Notes: generated by a model from the sequence alone, not told the origin. A stretch of 64,000 bases of DNA from Qipengyuania spongiae (GCF_026168555.1 NZ_CP092471.1:506501-570500), one strand, 5' to 3'; shown: positions 9,573 through 19,646, counted from the first letter of the stretch. Made by a program: numbers and translations.

Positions 9573-11159
9573 TCAGTGGCGGAAGTGACGCATCCCGGTG
9601 AACACCATGGCCAAGCCATGCTCGTCAGCGGCAGCGATTACCTCCTCGTCGCGAATCGAGCCACCCGGCTGGATGATCGCGGTCGCGCCCGCTTCGGCGG
9701 CGGCCAGCAGACCGTCGGCGAAGGGGAAGAAGGCGTCGGAAGCCACCGCGCTGCCCTTGGTCCGCGGTTCGGACCAGCCATAGGTTTCGGCGGCCTCGGC
9801 GGCTTTTATCGCGGCGATCCGGCTCGAATCGCGGCGGTTCATCTGGCCTGCGCCGATGCCGGCCGTCGCGCCGTCCTTCGCATAGACGATCGCGTTCGAC
9901 TTGACGTGGCGGGCGACGGTCCAGGCGAACAGGCAGTCCTTCAATTCCTGCTCGCTCGGCTCGCGCTTGGTGACGATCTTCAGGTCTTCAGCGCTGATCG
10001 CCCCGTTGTCGCGCGTCTGGACGAGCAGGCCACCGGTGATCGTCACCTGCGTCACGCCGGGGCGGCGCGGATCGGGGAGGCCATCGGTGATGAGCAGGCG
10101 CAGGTTCTTCTTCTTCGCGAAGGCTGCGCGCGCCGCCTCGTCCGCACCGGGCGCGACGACGACTTCAGTGAAGATCTCGCAGATCGCTTCGGCCGTCGGA
10201 CCGTCGAGCGGGACATTGGTCGCGACGATCCCGCCGAAAGCCGAGACGCTGTCGCAATGCAGTGCATCGGTCCAGGCGTCGAGCAGGCTGGCACGCTGGG
10301 CGACGCCGCAGGGATTGGCGTGCTTGACGATGACCACGGCCGGATCGCCGCCCGCGAACTCCGCAGCCAGTTCCAGCGCGGCGTTGGCGTCGTTGTAGTT
10401 GTTGTAGGAGAGCTCCTTGCCCTGCACCTGCTCGGCCTGCGGCAGACCCTTGGCGACGACACGCTGGGGCACGTAGAGCGCCGCCTTCTGATGCGGGTTC
10501 TCGCCATAGCGCAATTCGCCTGCCAGCGTGCTCGCCATGGCGCGGCGAGCGGGGAAGGTCTCGCCCTGATCGGCATGAGCGAACCACTGGCCGATCGCCG
10601 CGTCATAGGCCGCGGTGGCAGCGAACGCCTTGGCCGCCATGCGCTTGCGGAAATCGAGTGAGGTCGCGCCCGAACTCTCGATCTCGGCCAGCAGCGCGTC
10701 GTAATCCGCCGGATCGGTCAGGATCGTCACGTAACGGTGGTTCTTGGCCGCGCTGCGGACCATGCTCGGCCCGCCGATATCGATGTTCTCGATGATCTCG
10801 TCGCGTTCGGCACCCTTGGCGACCGTCGCCTCGAACGGGTAGAGATTGACCACAACGAGATCGATCGCGCCGATTCCGTGCTCCTGCATCGCGGTAGCAT
10901 GGGCAGCATCATCGCGCACGGCGAGAAGCCCGCCATGAACCATCGGGTGGAGCGTCTTGACCCGGCCGTCCATCATCTCGGGAAAGCCGGTGACGTCCGA
11001 CACGTCGCGGACCTCGAGCCCCGCCTCGCGCAGCGCCTTGGCCGTGCCGCCGGTGGAGACGAGTTCCACCCCGCGCGCCGCCAGCGCCTGTCCCAGTTCG
11101 ACCAATCCGCTCTTGTCGGACACCGAAAGCAGTGCCCGTCCGATCGCTACCTCGCTCAA
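9573..11159 (-). CDS. purH: bifunctional AICAR transformylase / IMP cyclohydrolase
   Basis: PurH performs the last two steps of IMP synthesis. The 528-residue protein has the N-terminal IMP cyclohydrolase (MGS-like) domain with [25 protein letters not shown] and [16 protein letters not shown]. The C-terminal transformylase domain shows [35 protein letters not shown], and [23 protein letters not shown] broken at its usual positions. The start is set at TTG 11159 (product [13 protein letters not shown]), just past the stop of the heparinase-like gene at 11165. No ATG or GTG lies at the correct place, and the residues before it are out of family. Confidence 0.95.
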   Translation of the reverse strand: MSEVAIGRALLSVSDKSGLVELGQALAARGVELVSTGGTAKALREAGLEVRDVSDVTGFPEMMDGRVKTLHPMVHGGLLAVRDDAAHATAMQEHGIGAIDLVVVNLYPFEATVAKGAERDEIIENIDIGGPSMVRSAAKNHRYVTILTDPADYDALLAEIESSGATSLDFRKRMAAKAFAATAAYDAAIGQWFAHADQGETFPARRAMASTLAGELRYGENPHQKAALYVPQRVVAKGLPQAEQVQGKELSYNNYNDANAALELAAEFAGGDPAVVIVKHANPCGVAQRASLLDAWTDALHCDSVSAFGGIVATNVPLDGPTAEAICEIFTEVVVAPGADEAARAAFAKKKNLRLLITDGLPDPRRPGVTQVTITGGLLVQTRDNGAISAEDLKIVTKREPSEQELKDCLFAWTVARHVKSNAIVYAKDGATAGIGAGQMNRRDSSRIAAIKAAEAAETYGWSEPRTKGSAVASDAFFPFADGLLAAAEAGATAIIQPGGSIRDEEVIAAADEHGLAMVFTGMRHFRH

Positions 11160-11164
11160 AATGC

Positions 11165-13018
11165 TTACCCCATTCTCTTCAGCAGCCAAGGGAAGCGTTC
11201 CCCGCTGCGCGATGTCAGGCCCGATATCACGAGCTGCCGGCTGGCGCGCGGGCGGCCCAGCCCGTCGACCCACAGGCTGTCCTCGACCGTCAGCTCCTGC
11301 CCGTTGCTGTCGCCGCCGAGGCGGAAATGCCAGTAGCTGCCGTCGGGCAGCGCAAGGCCGGCGCCTCGCCCGTCTTCCGACAGCCCGATCTCGATTCGCG
11401 GCGCCAGATGGAAGCGGATGGCGAAGTCGATCTTGCCGCGCTTGCCGCGCCGCCCCGCGGGCTCCAGCACGTCCTCGCCGCGCAGTTCCTCGCCCTCGGG
11501 CGAAAGGATCAGCACTCTCCGGTGGGTCAGGCCGAAGCGCGAGGCATAGCCGTCATGCGCGGCCTCGAGCCGGGTAGCCGAGCGGCCGCGCACCTTGATC
11601 TCGCCACGCTGGACGTCGACTTCCTCGACCCCTTTGCCGATCTGGCCCTTGATGAGGACGGCGGTGGAATTGGCATCGTCGAGCACGAGAGTCGAATGCG
11701 CGGCGGTGGCGCGCAAACCCTGCTCGATCCGTGCCGGTGTGGCGCCGCCGGCGACTTCGGCACCGCCGCAATTGACCACGATGCGCTGCTCGCCATGGCT
11801 GAACTCGAAAGCCAGCGTGGAGGCGCAGCCGAAGCGGGCATGGCGCGGGCGCGGCGGCGGCGCGGCGTCGAACTGCAGCACGCCCTTGCCCGCCGTGGCG
11901 CGCTGATAGCCCCATTGGCGCAGTTCGCGCGGCGGGCGGGCGCGCACGCCGCTCGCCTCGACCAGTTGAGCGAAATCCCGGGGCGAGACGGCATTCGCAC
12001 CCTGCCACGATCCCAGCCCGCCATCGCCGTGGCGCAGGGTCAGCAAGGGCGGAACCAGCATTTCGATCATCGCGCCGAGCGCGGCGGGCGGATCACGCCG
12101 CACGGCGGCATAGCAGGCGCGAAGGTCGATCAGCAGCGCCACCGCCTCCATCTGCGCGAGTGGGCTGCGCGACAGGAGGCCGCCATCCTCGCTCGCGACC
12201 TCGCCCAGCGCGCGCAGGAACCCGGCCTCGCCGAACAGGCGGCGCGGCCGGCCGTCGGGCAACAACAGCCCCGCCGCGACGATCGCGCACCATCCGGCAA
12301 GCGCTCCCAAGCGATCGGGCGCGGTTTCGACCTTGCGGTCCAGCCAGCGGGCCGTCGCCTCGATCACGTCGTGAATCTCGCCCCGCCGCTTCGGGTTTTC
12401 TCCCGAGAGGAGCAGCGGCGCATGGACCAGCCAGGCGAGCAGGCGCTGGCCGGCGCGCTCGACCGTCCAGGCCGGGCCCTTGCCGGGCTCGGCATTGCAT
12501 TTGAGCCAGTCGAAGAAGATGCCTTCCGCCTGCGCTCTGCACTGTTCGCGCGGTGCCGCGGCGGCGAGATCGCGCAGCCAGGTGAAGCCGTGCAGCACGC
12601 GATTGACCGGCGGGGCGTGGCTGGCACTGGAGGAAAAGTCGCACTTGTTAATTTCCAGCTTCAGCCCGTCGATCGTGAACTGCCCGGCGCGCACGCCCTT
12701 GCCGCGCGCCAGATCGCCGGCGAGCGGGGTCTCGACCGTCCCCAGCAGACGCGGGCGGGCGGGCTTGCGCAAGGGCGCCGCGAGGAACGAGCCAGGCACG
12801 CCGATGCGATAGGCCCAGCGCAACCCGGAATCGAGCAGCCCCTCGCGCGGCGGGGCGAAATCGGCAGGGACCAGCGCGCGGGCCGGCGCGAGTTCGGCCG
12901 GGCCGCCCTCTTCGGCCAGTGCCTCGACCTCGTCGTCGGCCAGCATGAAAGGCGCCGAGCCTTCTTCCGAAAGCGTCTCGTCCTGGCCGCGCTGAAGCGT
13001 AAGCGCGCCCTCGCTCAT
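11165..13018 (-). CDS. heparinase II/III-family protein
   Basis: This 617-residue protein has an alpha/alpha-toroid lyase-like domain (about residues 100-400, with [16 protein letters not shown] and [12 protein letters not shown]) followed by the heparinase II/III beta-sandwich (about 410-600, with [20 protein letters not shown] and [14 protein letters not shown]). Family members cleave uronic-acid polysaccharides, but in this context, between rpe and purH in a four-base-overlap operon, the substrate is unknown. No signal peptide is seen, so it is probably cytoplasmic. The start at 13018 overlaps the rpe stop. Confidence 0.85.
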   Translation of the reverse strand: MSEGALTLQRGQDETLSEEGSAPFMLADDEVEALAEEGGPAELAPARALVPADFAPPREGLLDSGLRWAYRIGVPGSFLAAPLRKPARPRLLGTVETPLAGDLARGKGVRAGQFTIDGLKLEINKCDFSSSASHAPPVNRVLHGFTWLRDLAAAAPREQCRAQAEGIFFDWLKCNAEPGKGPAWTVERAGQRLLAWLVHAPLLLSGENPKRRGEIHDVIEATARWLDRKVETAPDRLGALAGWCAIVAAGLLLPDGRPRRLFGEAGFLRALGEVASEDGGLLSRSPLAQMEAVALLIDLRACYAAVRRDPPAALGAMIEMLVPPLLTLRHGDGGLGSWQGANAVSPRDFAQLVEASGVRARPPRELRQWGYQRATAGKGVLQFDAAPPPRPRHARFGCASTLAFEFSHGEQRIVVNCGGAEVAGGATPARIEQGLRATAAHSTLVLDDANSTAVLIKGQIGKGVEEVDVQRGEIKVRGRSATRLEAAHDGYASRFGLTHRRVLILSPEGEELRGEDVLEPAGRRGKRGKIDFAIRFHLAPRIEIGLSEDGRGAGLALPDGSYWHFRLGGDSNGQELTVEDSLWVDGLGRPRASRQLVISGLTSRSGERFPWLLKRMG

Positions 13019-13677
13019 GCACCACCCCGCAAGGCGGCGATGTTGGCCCGGTAATGGTCGGGCCCGCCCCTGAACGTGGCCGATCCGGCGACCAGCACGT
13101 CCGCCCCCGCCGCCACGCAGTCGCGCGCCGTCGCGGCGTCGACCCCGCCGTCTACCTCGAGATGGATCGAACGGCCGTTGGCCTCGATGCGGTGTCGCAC
13201 CGCCTCGATCTTGGCGAGCTGGCTGCGAATGAAGCTCTGCCCGCCGAAGCCGGGATTGACGCTCATCACCAGAACCAGGTCGACGAGGTCCATGAGGTTG
13301 TCGAGCGACTCGACCGGCGTTCCCGGATTGAGCACCACCCCGGCCTTCTTGCCGAGCGCGCGGATCGCCTGAAGCGTGCGGTGGATGTGCGGGCCGGCCT
13401 CGGGATGGACGGTGATGATGTCCGCCCCGGCATCGGCGAAAGCTTCGAGATAGGGGTCGATCGGCGCGATCATCAGATGCACGTCGAACGGCTTGTCGGT
13501 GTGCGGGCGCAGCGCCTTGACCACGGCTGGGCCGATGGTGATGTTGGGCACGTAATGGCCGTCCATCACATCGATATGGATCCAGTCCGCGCCTGCTTCG
13601 TCGATCGCACGGACTTCCTCGCCGAGACGCGCGAAATCGGCGGAGAGGATCGAGGGGGATATCAGCGGCGCAGCCAT
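13015..13677 (-). CDS. rpe: ribulose-phosphate 3-epimerase
   Basis: Rpe interconverts ribulose 5-phosphate and xylulose 5-phosphate in the pentose phosphate pathway. The 220-residue TIM barrel shows [12 protein letters not shown], the metal and catalytic [36 protein letters not shown] and LEVDGGV. The start is ATG 13677 ([14 protein letters not shown]), which matches family N-termini. It leads the operon rpe, heparinase-like, purH. Confidence 0.95.
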   Translation of the reverse strand: MAAPLISPSILSADFARLGEEVRAIDEAGADWIHIDVMDGHYVPNITIGPAVVKALRPHTDKPFDVHLMIAPIDPYLEAFADAGADIITVHPEAGPHIHRTLQAIRALGKKAGVVLNPGTPVESLDNLMDLVDLVLVMSVNPGFGGQSFIRSQLAKIEAVRHRIEANGRSIHLEVDGGVDAATARDCVAAGADVLVAGSATFRGGPDHYRANIAALRGGA

Positions 13678-13919
13678 GTGCGGTACCTGTCGCGAAGGGT
13701 GCCGGTCGGCGTAGGAGTTGCGATTCGCGGTGAACAGGCCTTTCACTGAGTTTTCCCCTTGTAACAACCGAATTGGCGACGGTGCGGGCGGGTCAGGCGG
13801 CGAAATGCGGGCATTAAGCCGCAATTCAGCCCCTTGTGGCCATTGGGCGGACCAGATCTGGGGCAGGTAAGGCGCGATCGGCGCCAACCGTAATTCCCCT
13901 TCGATAACGGATTGTGTGA

Positions 13920-14411
13920 ATGAACAGGATGCTTTTCCCGGCGATCGCCGGATCGCTTGCCGCAGCCGCCGTTCTGGTCGCTGGACCGGCCCAGGCACAG
14001 TACCGGCAGAAGATTTCCAATAACCCCTCCGCCTGTTCCGGCAACGGCCCCGCCGTCTGGGTGACGGTCAATGGCGTCAGCGAGAGCCGCGGCAAGATCC
14101 GCGTCCAGAGTTATCGCGCGATCAAGCAGGACTGGCTGGAAAGCGGGCGCTGGATCAACCGGATCGAAGTGCCGGCCAAGGCGGGGCAGATGACGTTTTG
14201 CGTGCCGGTGCCGGCGGCTGGCCGCTATGGCATTGCAGTGCGCCACGATGTCAACGGCAACGGCAAGACCGACCTTTCGACCGATGGCGGGGCGATGTCG
14301 AACAACCCTTCGTTCAACATCTTCAATCTCGGGAAGCCGAGCTACACCAAGGTGGGGTTCGACGTCGGCAATTCGGTGAAGTCGATCACGATCAACATGC
14401 GCTACATGTGA
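13920..14411 (+). CDS. exported DUF2141-domain protein
   Basis: The 163-residue product has a signal peptide ([19 protein letters not shown], cleavage before QYRQK). The mature part is a DUF2141 beta-sandwich, with the recognisable DVNGNGKTD turn and the closing ITINMRY strand. Two cysteines (in SACSGN and FCVPV) could form a disulfide. Function is unknown. A second DUF2141 protein is encoded at 29643-30143. The last ten bases overlap the convergent TAM41-like gene. Confidence 0.85.
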   Translation: MNRMLFPAIAGSLAAAAVLVAGPAQAQYRQKISNNPSACSGNGPAVWVTVNGVSESRGKIRVQSYRAIKQDWLESGRWINRIEVPAKAGQMTFCVPVPAAGRYGIAVRHDVNGNGKTDLSTDGGAMSNNPSFNIFNLGKPSYTKVGFDVGNSVKSITINMRYM

Positions 14412-15310
14412 TCGGCGCGCTTCTTGCGGCCGCGGCGCCAGAGCGTCCATAGGACGCCCGGCGCCGCAAGGAGCGGATGTTTCTCGCGAAAGGGCGTCAC
14501 CTCGAAGGCGATCCCCGTGTGCCGCTCCACCTTCCACGCGGCATAGGCGGCCGCGCCTTCGAACGTAGTGGTCGCCTTGCTGAGGCGAAGGAGGTTGAGC
14601 GGCTTCCCGAGCCTCTGCCGTGTGTTCCACCAGCGCCGGATCGTCGCGCGCCTGCGCTCGTCGAGACCGGGCCGCAACCTCTCTCCGTCGCGCACGAATT
14701 CGATGTCCTGCTCGGACCAAGCGAGCGGGAGGAGCCCGTCGAAATGCGCGCGGTTGACGGCAAGAATGTCGTTCTCGCGCCCCGCCTTCTCGACCCGGAA
14801 TTCGGCACGATAGGTTGCCCGGAACAGGGCGCGCCAGTAATCGCCAGCGGTTCCTTCCTCCGGGCCCAGCGCGGCAGCGAGGCGACTGGCGATGCGCGCC
14901 GCGGCAACCACCGCTTCCTGCACCGATTCTGCGGCTTCCTGGTCGCGCGTCCAGGCCAGTGCCGATGGCTGGACGAAGCGCGCCCAAATCGTCGTGTCGC
15001 GCGTCTCGCCCGCGGCGGCCGCACGGAATTTCGCCAGCGACATGGTGGCGATTTTCGCGCGGAGGATCGACCTCTCGTGCCGCCACTCGCGGTAGCTGAC
15101 GCGCGGCCATATCCGCTCGACCTGCGGGCCGGGCAGCAATACGTAGAAATCGAGCACGCCCTCGAGCGATCCGGTGCGCAGATTGGATCCGTAGAACAGC
15201 ACCGCAAGCGCGCCCGCCTCCGCGCCGAGCTTGCTTGCGAACGCGGCGACTTCGGGCCGAACGTCCTGCGCCAGGGCTTCCGTGACACGGTCCCGCAGGC
15301 TGCCGCTCAT
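14402..15310 (-). CDS. nucleotidyltransferase-like protein, candidate TAM41-type CDP-diacylglycerol synthase
   Basis: This 302-residue protein lacks membrane helices. It has a nucleotidyltransferase-type loop, LFYGSNLRTGS at residues 38-48, followed by an acid-bearing strand LDFYVLLPG (53-61). Further on are AKIATMSLAKF (85-95) and IWARFVQP (108-115). This order (YGS loop, DF strand, K-x-MS segment, R-x-x-P element) parallels mitochondrial TAM41, which makes CDP-diacylglycerol from phosphatidate and CTP. The identification is mine from motif order, not a search. It lies seven bases downstream of a diacylglycerol kinase gene, whose product phosphatidate would be its substrate. Confidence 0.6.
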   Translation of the reverse strand: MSGSLRDRVTEALAQDVRPEVAAFASKLGAEAGALAVLFYGSNLRTGSLEGVLDFYVLLPGPQVERIWPRVSYREWRHERSILRAKIATMSLAKFRAAAAGETRDTTIWARFVQPSALAWTRDQEAAESVQEAVVAAARIASRLAAALGPEEGTAGDYWRALFRATYRAEFRVEKAGRENDILAVNRAHFDGLLPLAWSEQDIEFVRDGERLRPGLDERRRATIRRWWNTRQRLGKPLNLLRLSKATTTFEGAAAYAAWKVERHTGIAFEVTPFREKHPLLAAPGVLWTLWRRGRKKRADHM

Positions 15311-15317
15311 TGCTTGC

Positions 15318-16373
15318 TCATGGTACGACGAAGGTGAGTTCGGGCCCCTGCGCGACGAGATAGGACCCCGCCTCGAACGCTTCTCCGTCGAGGATGAACT
15401 GCCCGCCCACCCGCAATTCGAAGGCTTCGGCGTCGATCTGATGCAGGCCCGCCCGGCTCAGCCATTTCGGCTGCCAGCCGGCAACGATCAGCGGAAGGGC
15501 CGCCATAAGCCACCGCTTGGGCCGATCCATCACAGCGAGTTTCAAGCCCCCGCGTTCCGGCCCGAACGGCTTCAGGCCCATCGGCATCCGGTGCAGCGTG
15601 GAAACGAAGAGGATCTCACGCCGCGACGGATCGCCGTGACCCGAATGAGGCGCCGGGTCGCCATCCGGCAGCAGGCGAATGGTCATGGGCACGCCGCGCC
15701 GCCAGGGATTGCTGTTGCGCCCGAAGACCGACTGGATGACGCCCCAGCCGGTCGTGACGCCGACGCCGAGACTGTCGAAAAAGCCAAGCTTGTGCGCGCC
15801 CTGCCCCGCGCCGATCGCATGGGTGAAGGCTCCTGCCCCGAGGATGAAGCCGACCAAAGGATCGTTCCCCTGCTCGCTGGCTCGGCCATCGCCCCGGCCA
15901 TCCGCGTCGCCCAATCGCGTGATCTGCAACGGCCGGCGGACGACCCTGCGCCCGGCCTCGAACGCCTCGATCGCCTCGACCAGAGTCGCATCGGTCGGCG
16001 CGCCGAGATCGACGTTGAGCGCGTTGGTCTTGCCCTTGGGCAGGATCGCGAGGACGGGCCAGTCGGCGCCGAATACCGAATGCCCGCAGGTCAGCACGTC
16101 GCGCACCGTACCGTCGCCGCCGTTGATGACGAGATATTCGATGTTCCGCGCGGCGAAATCGGCGAGCACTTCGACGATCTGCGACCGGGTCTGGGGCGTC
16201 GCGACGACGACATCCTCGCGCCCGCCGAAATAGAGGTCCTGGCCGCGATTGCGATGGCTGCGCGGATTGTAGACGATACCGATCCGCGCCCTGCCCTGTT
16301 CGCGGTCCGGCTCGGGCACGACTGCGCTGCCGGGAGAGGCGGGGCCTGGCAGGCGGTGGATCGACGCAGTCAT
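15318..16373 (-). CDS. diacylglycerol kinase catalytic-domain lipid kinase
   Basis: This 351-residue soluble lipid kinase belongs to the DAGK/YegS family. It begins the domain with RIGIVYNPRSHRN, carries the nucleotide motif INGGDGTVRDVL (GGDGT at 85-89), then LPKGKTNALNVDLG in the substrate-lid region and a C-terminal beta-domain (FPLGPE-like strands to LTFVVP). It likely phosphorylates diacylglycerol to phosphatidate. Start ATG 16373 gives MTASIHRLPG; longer in-frame extensions upstream are not family-like. It is followed by the TAM41-like gene in the same unit. Confidence 0.88.
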   Translation of the reverse strand: MTASIHRLPGPASPGSAVVPEPDREQGRARIGIVYNPRSHRNRGQDLYFGGREDVVVATPQTRSQIVEVLADFAARNIEYLVINGGDGTVRDVLTCGHSVFGADWPVLAILPKGKTNALNVDLGAPTDATLVEAIEAFEAGRRVVRRPLQITRLGDADGRGDGRASEQGNDPLVGFILGAGAFTHAIGAGQGAHKLGFFDSLGVGVTTGWGVIQSVFGRNSNPWRRGVPMTIRLLPDGDPAPHSGHGDPSRREILFVSTLHRMPMGLKPFGPERGGLKLAVMDRPKRWLMAALPLIVAGWQPKWLSRAGLHQIDAEAFELRVGGQFILDGEAFEAGSYLVAQGPELTFVVP

Positions 16374-16579
16374 GAGGGGCAAACGGCTTCGCAATCGAGT
16401 TGTGCCGACAGGCAGGCCGACCGGAGTGCAGCGCACACGGCAGGCCATTCGGCCCACGCCCCTTCCAGCAGAGGTCAGCGCCTGCGCCGCAAGATGGCGA
16501 AAAGCGTCTTCTTTCGCAAGCACGATATGGCGATCGGCATCGGCCGGCCGCGACACGAGCACCTGAGAAGCGCGGCGCG

Positions 16580-17275
16580 TCAGGCATCCTTGAGCTCCGA
16601 AGCGAACACGGCCGGTTCGTGATTTTCCTTCGGCGTCTCCGAAATGATCTTGGGCGGCATTGGGAGGTCGGGCGTCGGGTTGCCGGGCTCGAGCTCGAAC
16701 AACTGGGCGAGCCGGCCATTGCGCACGTCGTAGATCCAGCCGTGCAGGGCGAGTTCCTGACCGCGCCCGACCGCCGCGCGAACCACATCGAGTTCCGACA
16801 AGCGCAGGAGCTGTTCGCGCACGTTCAGCTCGGCGAGGCGGTTCTGCCGCGACAGCGGATCCTCGACTGCGTCGAGCTCGCTGCGATAGGTTTCGTAAAC
16901 CTCGCGCACCGAGCGCAGCCACGACTTCATGTGCCCCGTGGCATCGCCCCGCATGGCTGCGCCGATGCCGCTACAACCGTAATGGCCGCACACGACGATA
17001 TGCTCGATCCGGAAATCCTCCACCGCGTGCTGGAGGTCGGCCAGGAGATTTTCGTCGTCCTGATAGACCAGGTTGGCGAGGTTGCGGTGAATGAACAGTT
17101 CACCCGGACGAGTCTGGGTGATCTGGTGCGGCGCGACGCGGCTGTCGGAGCCGCCGATCCACATGATCTCGGGATTCTGTCCCACCGTCTGCTGCGCGAA
17201 ATAGTCCTTCTTGCGTTCGCGCATCTCGGCCGACCAGGCCTTGTTCGAGAGCATCAGTTCGCGGATTGTCTTCAT
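16580..17275 (-). CDS. beta-carbonic anhydrase-like protein lacking a zinc cysteine
   Basis: This 231-residue beta-class carbonic anhydrase homologue keeps the D44/R46 dyad in GGSDSRVAP, the HRNLANLV loop, and H98 and C101 in VVCGHYGCSG. The residue that should be the first zinc cysteine is G42 (codon GGC): the family reads GCSDSR, this protein GGSDSR. Zinc binding and CO2 hydration should therefore be impaired or altered. It overlaps the SulP transporter gene by ATGA and is its last gene. It may be a structural or regulatory partner of the transporter; that is inference. Confidence 0.88.
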   Translation of the reverse strand: MKTIRELMLSNKAWSAEMRERKKDYFAQQTVGQNPEIMWIGGSDSRVAPHQITQTRPGELFIHRNLANLVYQDDENLLADLQHAVEDFRIEHIVVCGHYGCSGIGAAMRGDATGHMKSWLRSVREVYETYRSELDAVEDPLSRQNRLAELNVREQLLRLSELDVVRAAVGRGQELALHGWIYDVRNGRLAQLFELEPGNPTPDLPMPPKIISETPKENHEPAVFASELKDA

Positions 17276-18852
17276 GTGTAGACCACCTTCTTGGAGGGTG
17301 CTTCGAGCGGGATGTCCTCGAGATGGTCGACATCGCCGCGAATGGTCACCGACACGTCGCGGAAGCACGCGTTGCGGGCGAAGCTGTTGATGATGTCGAT
17401 ATTGTCGGGGTCGATGAATTCCGCCCGTTCCAGATCGATCACCACGCTCGCGCCCTCGGGCACCTTGCCCAGCGAGTTCTGCAGCTCGTACTTGTGGATG
17501 AAGTAGAGGTTGCGGCGGGCGCTCACCATCCAGAAATCGCCATCATTCGCGACGCTGATCGACGTGCGGAAATTGCGCGCCACGACGAAGACGAAACCGA
17601 TGACCAAGCCGATGATGATCCCCCGCAGCAGGTCGGTGAACAGAATCGCCGCGATCGTTGCGATGAACGGCACGAACTGGTGCCAGCCCTGCGACCAGCG
17701 GCGCTTGTAGAGATCGGGGGTGTTGAGCTTGTAGCCGACCTGAATCAGGATCGCGGCGAGCGCGGCGAGCGGGATCAGGTTGAGCACGAACGGGATCAGC
17801 AGCACGCTCAGCAGCAACCAGAAGCCGTGCAGGATGGCCGAGGTCTTGGTCTCTGCGCCCGCGGCGACGTTGGCGGAAGAACGCACGATGACCGAGGTGA
17901 GCGGCAGGCCGCCGATCAGGCCCGACAGGAAGTTGCCGCCGCCCTGGGCGAGCAGTTCGTGGTTCTTGTCGGTGGTGCGGCGCTGGGGATCGATCTCGTC
18001 CACCGCCTTGACGCAGAGCAGCGATTCGAGGCTGGCGACGATGGCGAGCGTGACCGCCACAATCCACACGTCGGGCATGCCGATGGCCGAGAAATCCGGT
18101 GTGCGGAACTGGCCGACGAATTCGCCGAGCGAACCGGAGATCGGCACCTGGACCAGATGGCTCGGCTCGACCGCGAGGCCCGGAGCGAAGATCTTGAACG
18201 CCTCGTTGGCGAGGACGCCGAACACCACGACGACGAGCGGGCCGGGCAGCAGCTTCAGCGGACCGTTCTTGGGCCGTTTCGCATCCCACCAGAAAAGGAA
18301 CAGGATCGAGACGAAGGCGATCAGCATCGGACCGGGCAGGAAGAAGTCCCACACCGAATAGAACAGCGCCGAGAGCGTGTTGAGCCCGTCGGGCTGGAGG
18401 AAGCTGAGGCTGCCTTCGAAATCGCCGTCATAGCCGAGCGCATGGGGGATTTGCTTGAGGATCAGGATGAGGCCGATCGCCGCCAGCATCCCGGTGATGA
18501 CCGAACTGGGGACGAATTCGGACAGCGTGCCGGACCGCGTGAAGTAGAGGCCCACCTGCAGAATGCCCGAAAGCGCCACGGCGAGCAGGAAGACTTCCCA
18601 GCTCGGCAGCACTTCGAGCGCGTCGAGGACGATGACGGTGAGGCCGGCGGCGGGGCCGCTGACCGACAATTGCGATTTCGACAGAATGCCGACGACGATG
18701 CCGCCGACGATGCCGGCGATCAGTCCCGAGAACAGCGGCGCGCCCGAAGCGAGCGCGATACCCAGACACAAAGGCAAGGCGACCAGCGCCACCACGATCG
18801 ATGCGGGGATATCCTTGCCCAGGGATGAGAAGAAGGACGGTTTATCGGCCAC
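17272..18852 (-). CDS. SulP-family anion (probably bicarbonate) transporter with STAS domain
   Basis: This 526-residue SulP permease has a membrane region of multiple helices (about residues 15-400, including ALPLCLGIALASGAPLFSG and SVSGPAAGLTVIV) and a C-terminal STAS-like domain (about 430-515, GASVVIDLERAEFIDPDNI). SulP proteins carry sulfate, bicarbonate or other anions; pairing with a carbonic anhydrase gene by a four-base overlap points to bicarbonate. The start is GTG 18852 with AAGGAG five bases upstream. Only 46 bases separate it from a terminator-like hairpin behind the upstream carbonic anhydrase gene. Confidence 0.9.
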   Translation of the reverse strand: MADKPSFFSSLGKDIPASIVVALVALPLCLGIALASGAPLFSGLIAGIVGGIVVGILSKSQLSVSGPAAGLTVIVLDALEVLPSWEVFLLAVALSGILQVGLYFTRSGTLSEFVPSSVITGMLAAIGLILILKQIPHALGYDGDFEGSLSFLQPDGLNTLSALFYSVWDFFLPGPMLIAFVSILFLFWWDAKRPKNGPLKLLPGPLVVVVFGVLANEAFKIFAPGLAVEPSHLVQVPISGSLGEFVGQFRTPDFSAIGMPDVWIVAVTLAIVASLESLLCVKAVDEIDPQRRTTDKNHELLAQGGGNFLSGLIGGLPLTSVIVRSSANVAAGAETKTSAILHGFWLLLSVLLIPFVLNLIPLAALAAILIQVGYKLNTPDLYKRRWSQGWHQFVPFIATIAAILFTDLLRGIIIGLVIGFVFVVARNFRTSISVANDGDFWMVSARRNLYFIHKYELQNSLGKVPEGASVVIDLERAEFIDPDNIDIINSFARNACFRDVSVTIRGDVDHLEDIPLEAPSKKVVYT

Positions 18853-18897
18853 GACGGCTCCTTGGCTTGGAAGGCTTGTTCAGCGGGTCGAAGAAAT

Positions 18898-18945
18898 GAA
18901 AAAAGGGCCGGCGCGCGCGAACTCCTGCGAACGGCGCACCGGCCC
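18898..18945 (-). terminator. rho-independent terminator or attenuator behind carbonic anhydrase gene
   Basis: Read on the minus strand, a GC-rich stem (GGGCCGG at 18945-18939 pairing with CCGGCCC at 18911-18905, with more partial pairs inside) is followed by six U residues (18904-18899). It starts 21 bases past the carbonic anhydrase stop and ends 46 bases before the SulP GTG. Confidence 0.75.
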
Positions 18946-18965
18946 GGGGAAGAGGCCCTTGAGGG

Positions 18966-19646
18966 CTAGGCCGCTTCCCGCTTCTGTATCGCGCGGCCGC
19001 CGAGATCGGCGACCGGCACGGCATCGGTGTCCATCAGGCGGAACTTGCCGGTCTCGCCGTCGAGCGCGCGGATCGCGCCTTCGGCGATGTCGAAGACCCA
19101 GCCGTGAAGGCGAAGCTCGCCCTTCGCCAGCGCGGTCGCGACACAGGGGTGGCTACGCAGATGCGTGAGCTGAAGGATCACGTTCTCCTCGACCAGCCGG
19201 TCGATCTTTTCACCCTCTCCGGCAGAGGCGCAGCACGCCTCGACCACGGAATGCGCCGCGGTCGAATGGCCGATCCATTCCTTGACCGCCGGCATCCCGT
19301 CGAGCGCGCCTTCGGGAGCGTAATGCGCTTTCATCGCGCCGCAATCGGCATGGCCGCACACGACGATGTCGGTGACGCCGAGACCGACCACCGCATATTC
19401 GATGGTCGAGGTCACGCCGCCGTTCACCCGCTGCCACGGCGGAACGATGTTGCCCGCATTGCGGATGACGAAGAGTTCGCCCGGCTCCGACTGGGTGATG
19501 AGCTCGGGAACGACCCGGCTGTCGGAGCAGCTGATCATCAGCGTGGCCGGGCTCTGGCCTTCGCGGCCCAGCGTTTCGAGGCGTTGTTTCTGTTCGGGAT
19601 AGACGTCGTCGCGGAAGCGCGTGACGCCTTTCATCAGCTGTTCCAT
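18966..19646 (-). CDS. can: beta-carbonic anhydrase
   Basis: This enzyme interconverts CO2 and bicarbonate in the cytoplasm. The 226-residue protein carries all catalytic residues: C40, D42 and R44 in ISCSDSRVVP, and H99 and C102 in VVCGHADCGAMK. The GELFVIRNAGNIVPP loop is also canonical. A good ribosome site (AGGAG) precedes ATG 19646. It lies between a two-component system and the SulP/degenerate carbonic anhydrase pair on the same strand, with a hairpin terminator separating it from the latter. Confidence 0.95.
   Translation of the reverse strand: MEQLMKGVTRFRDDVYPEQKQRLETLGREGQSPATLMISCSDSRVVPELITQSEPGELFVIRNAGNIVPPWQRVNGGVTSTIEYAVVGLGVTDIVVCGHADCGAMKAHYAPEGALDGMPAVKEWIGHSTAAHSVVEACCASAGEGEKIDRLVEENVILQLTHLRSHPCVATALAKGELRLHGWVFDIAEGAIRALDGETGKFRLMDTDAVPVADLGGRAIQKREAA

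Noticed and set aside
9492..10661. Plus-strand 389-codon frame
   Set aside because: Antisense to purH, which is certain from its motifs.
11132..13054. Plus-strand open frame of 640 codons across the heparinase-like gene
   Set aside because: Composition is Arg/Ala/Gln-rich noise typical of antisense frames; the minus-strand gene has clear domains and operon overlaps.
17266..18828. Plus-strand 520-codon frame
   Set aside because: Antisense to the SulP transporter; strings of Asp/Glu/Arg/Gln without domain and no ribosome site.
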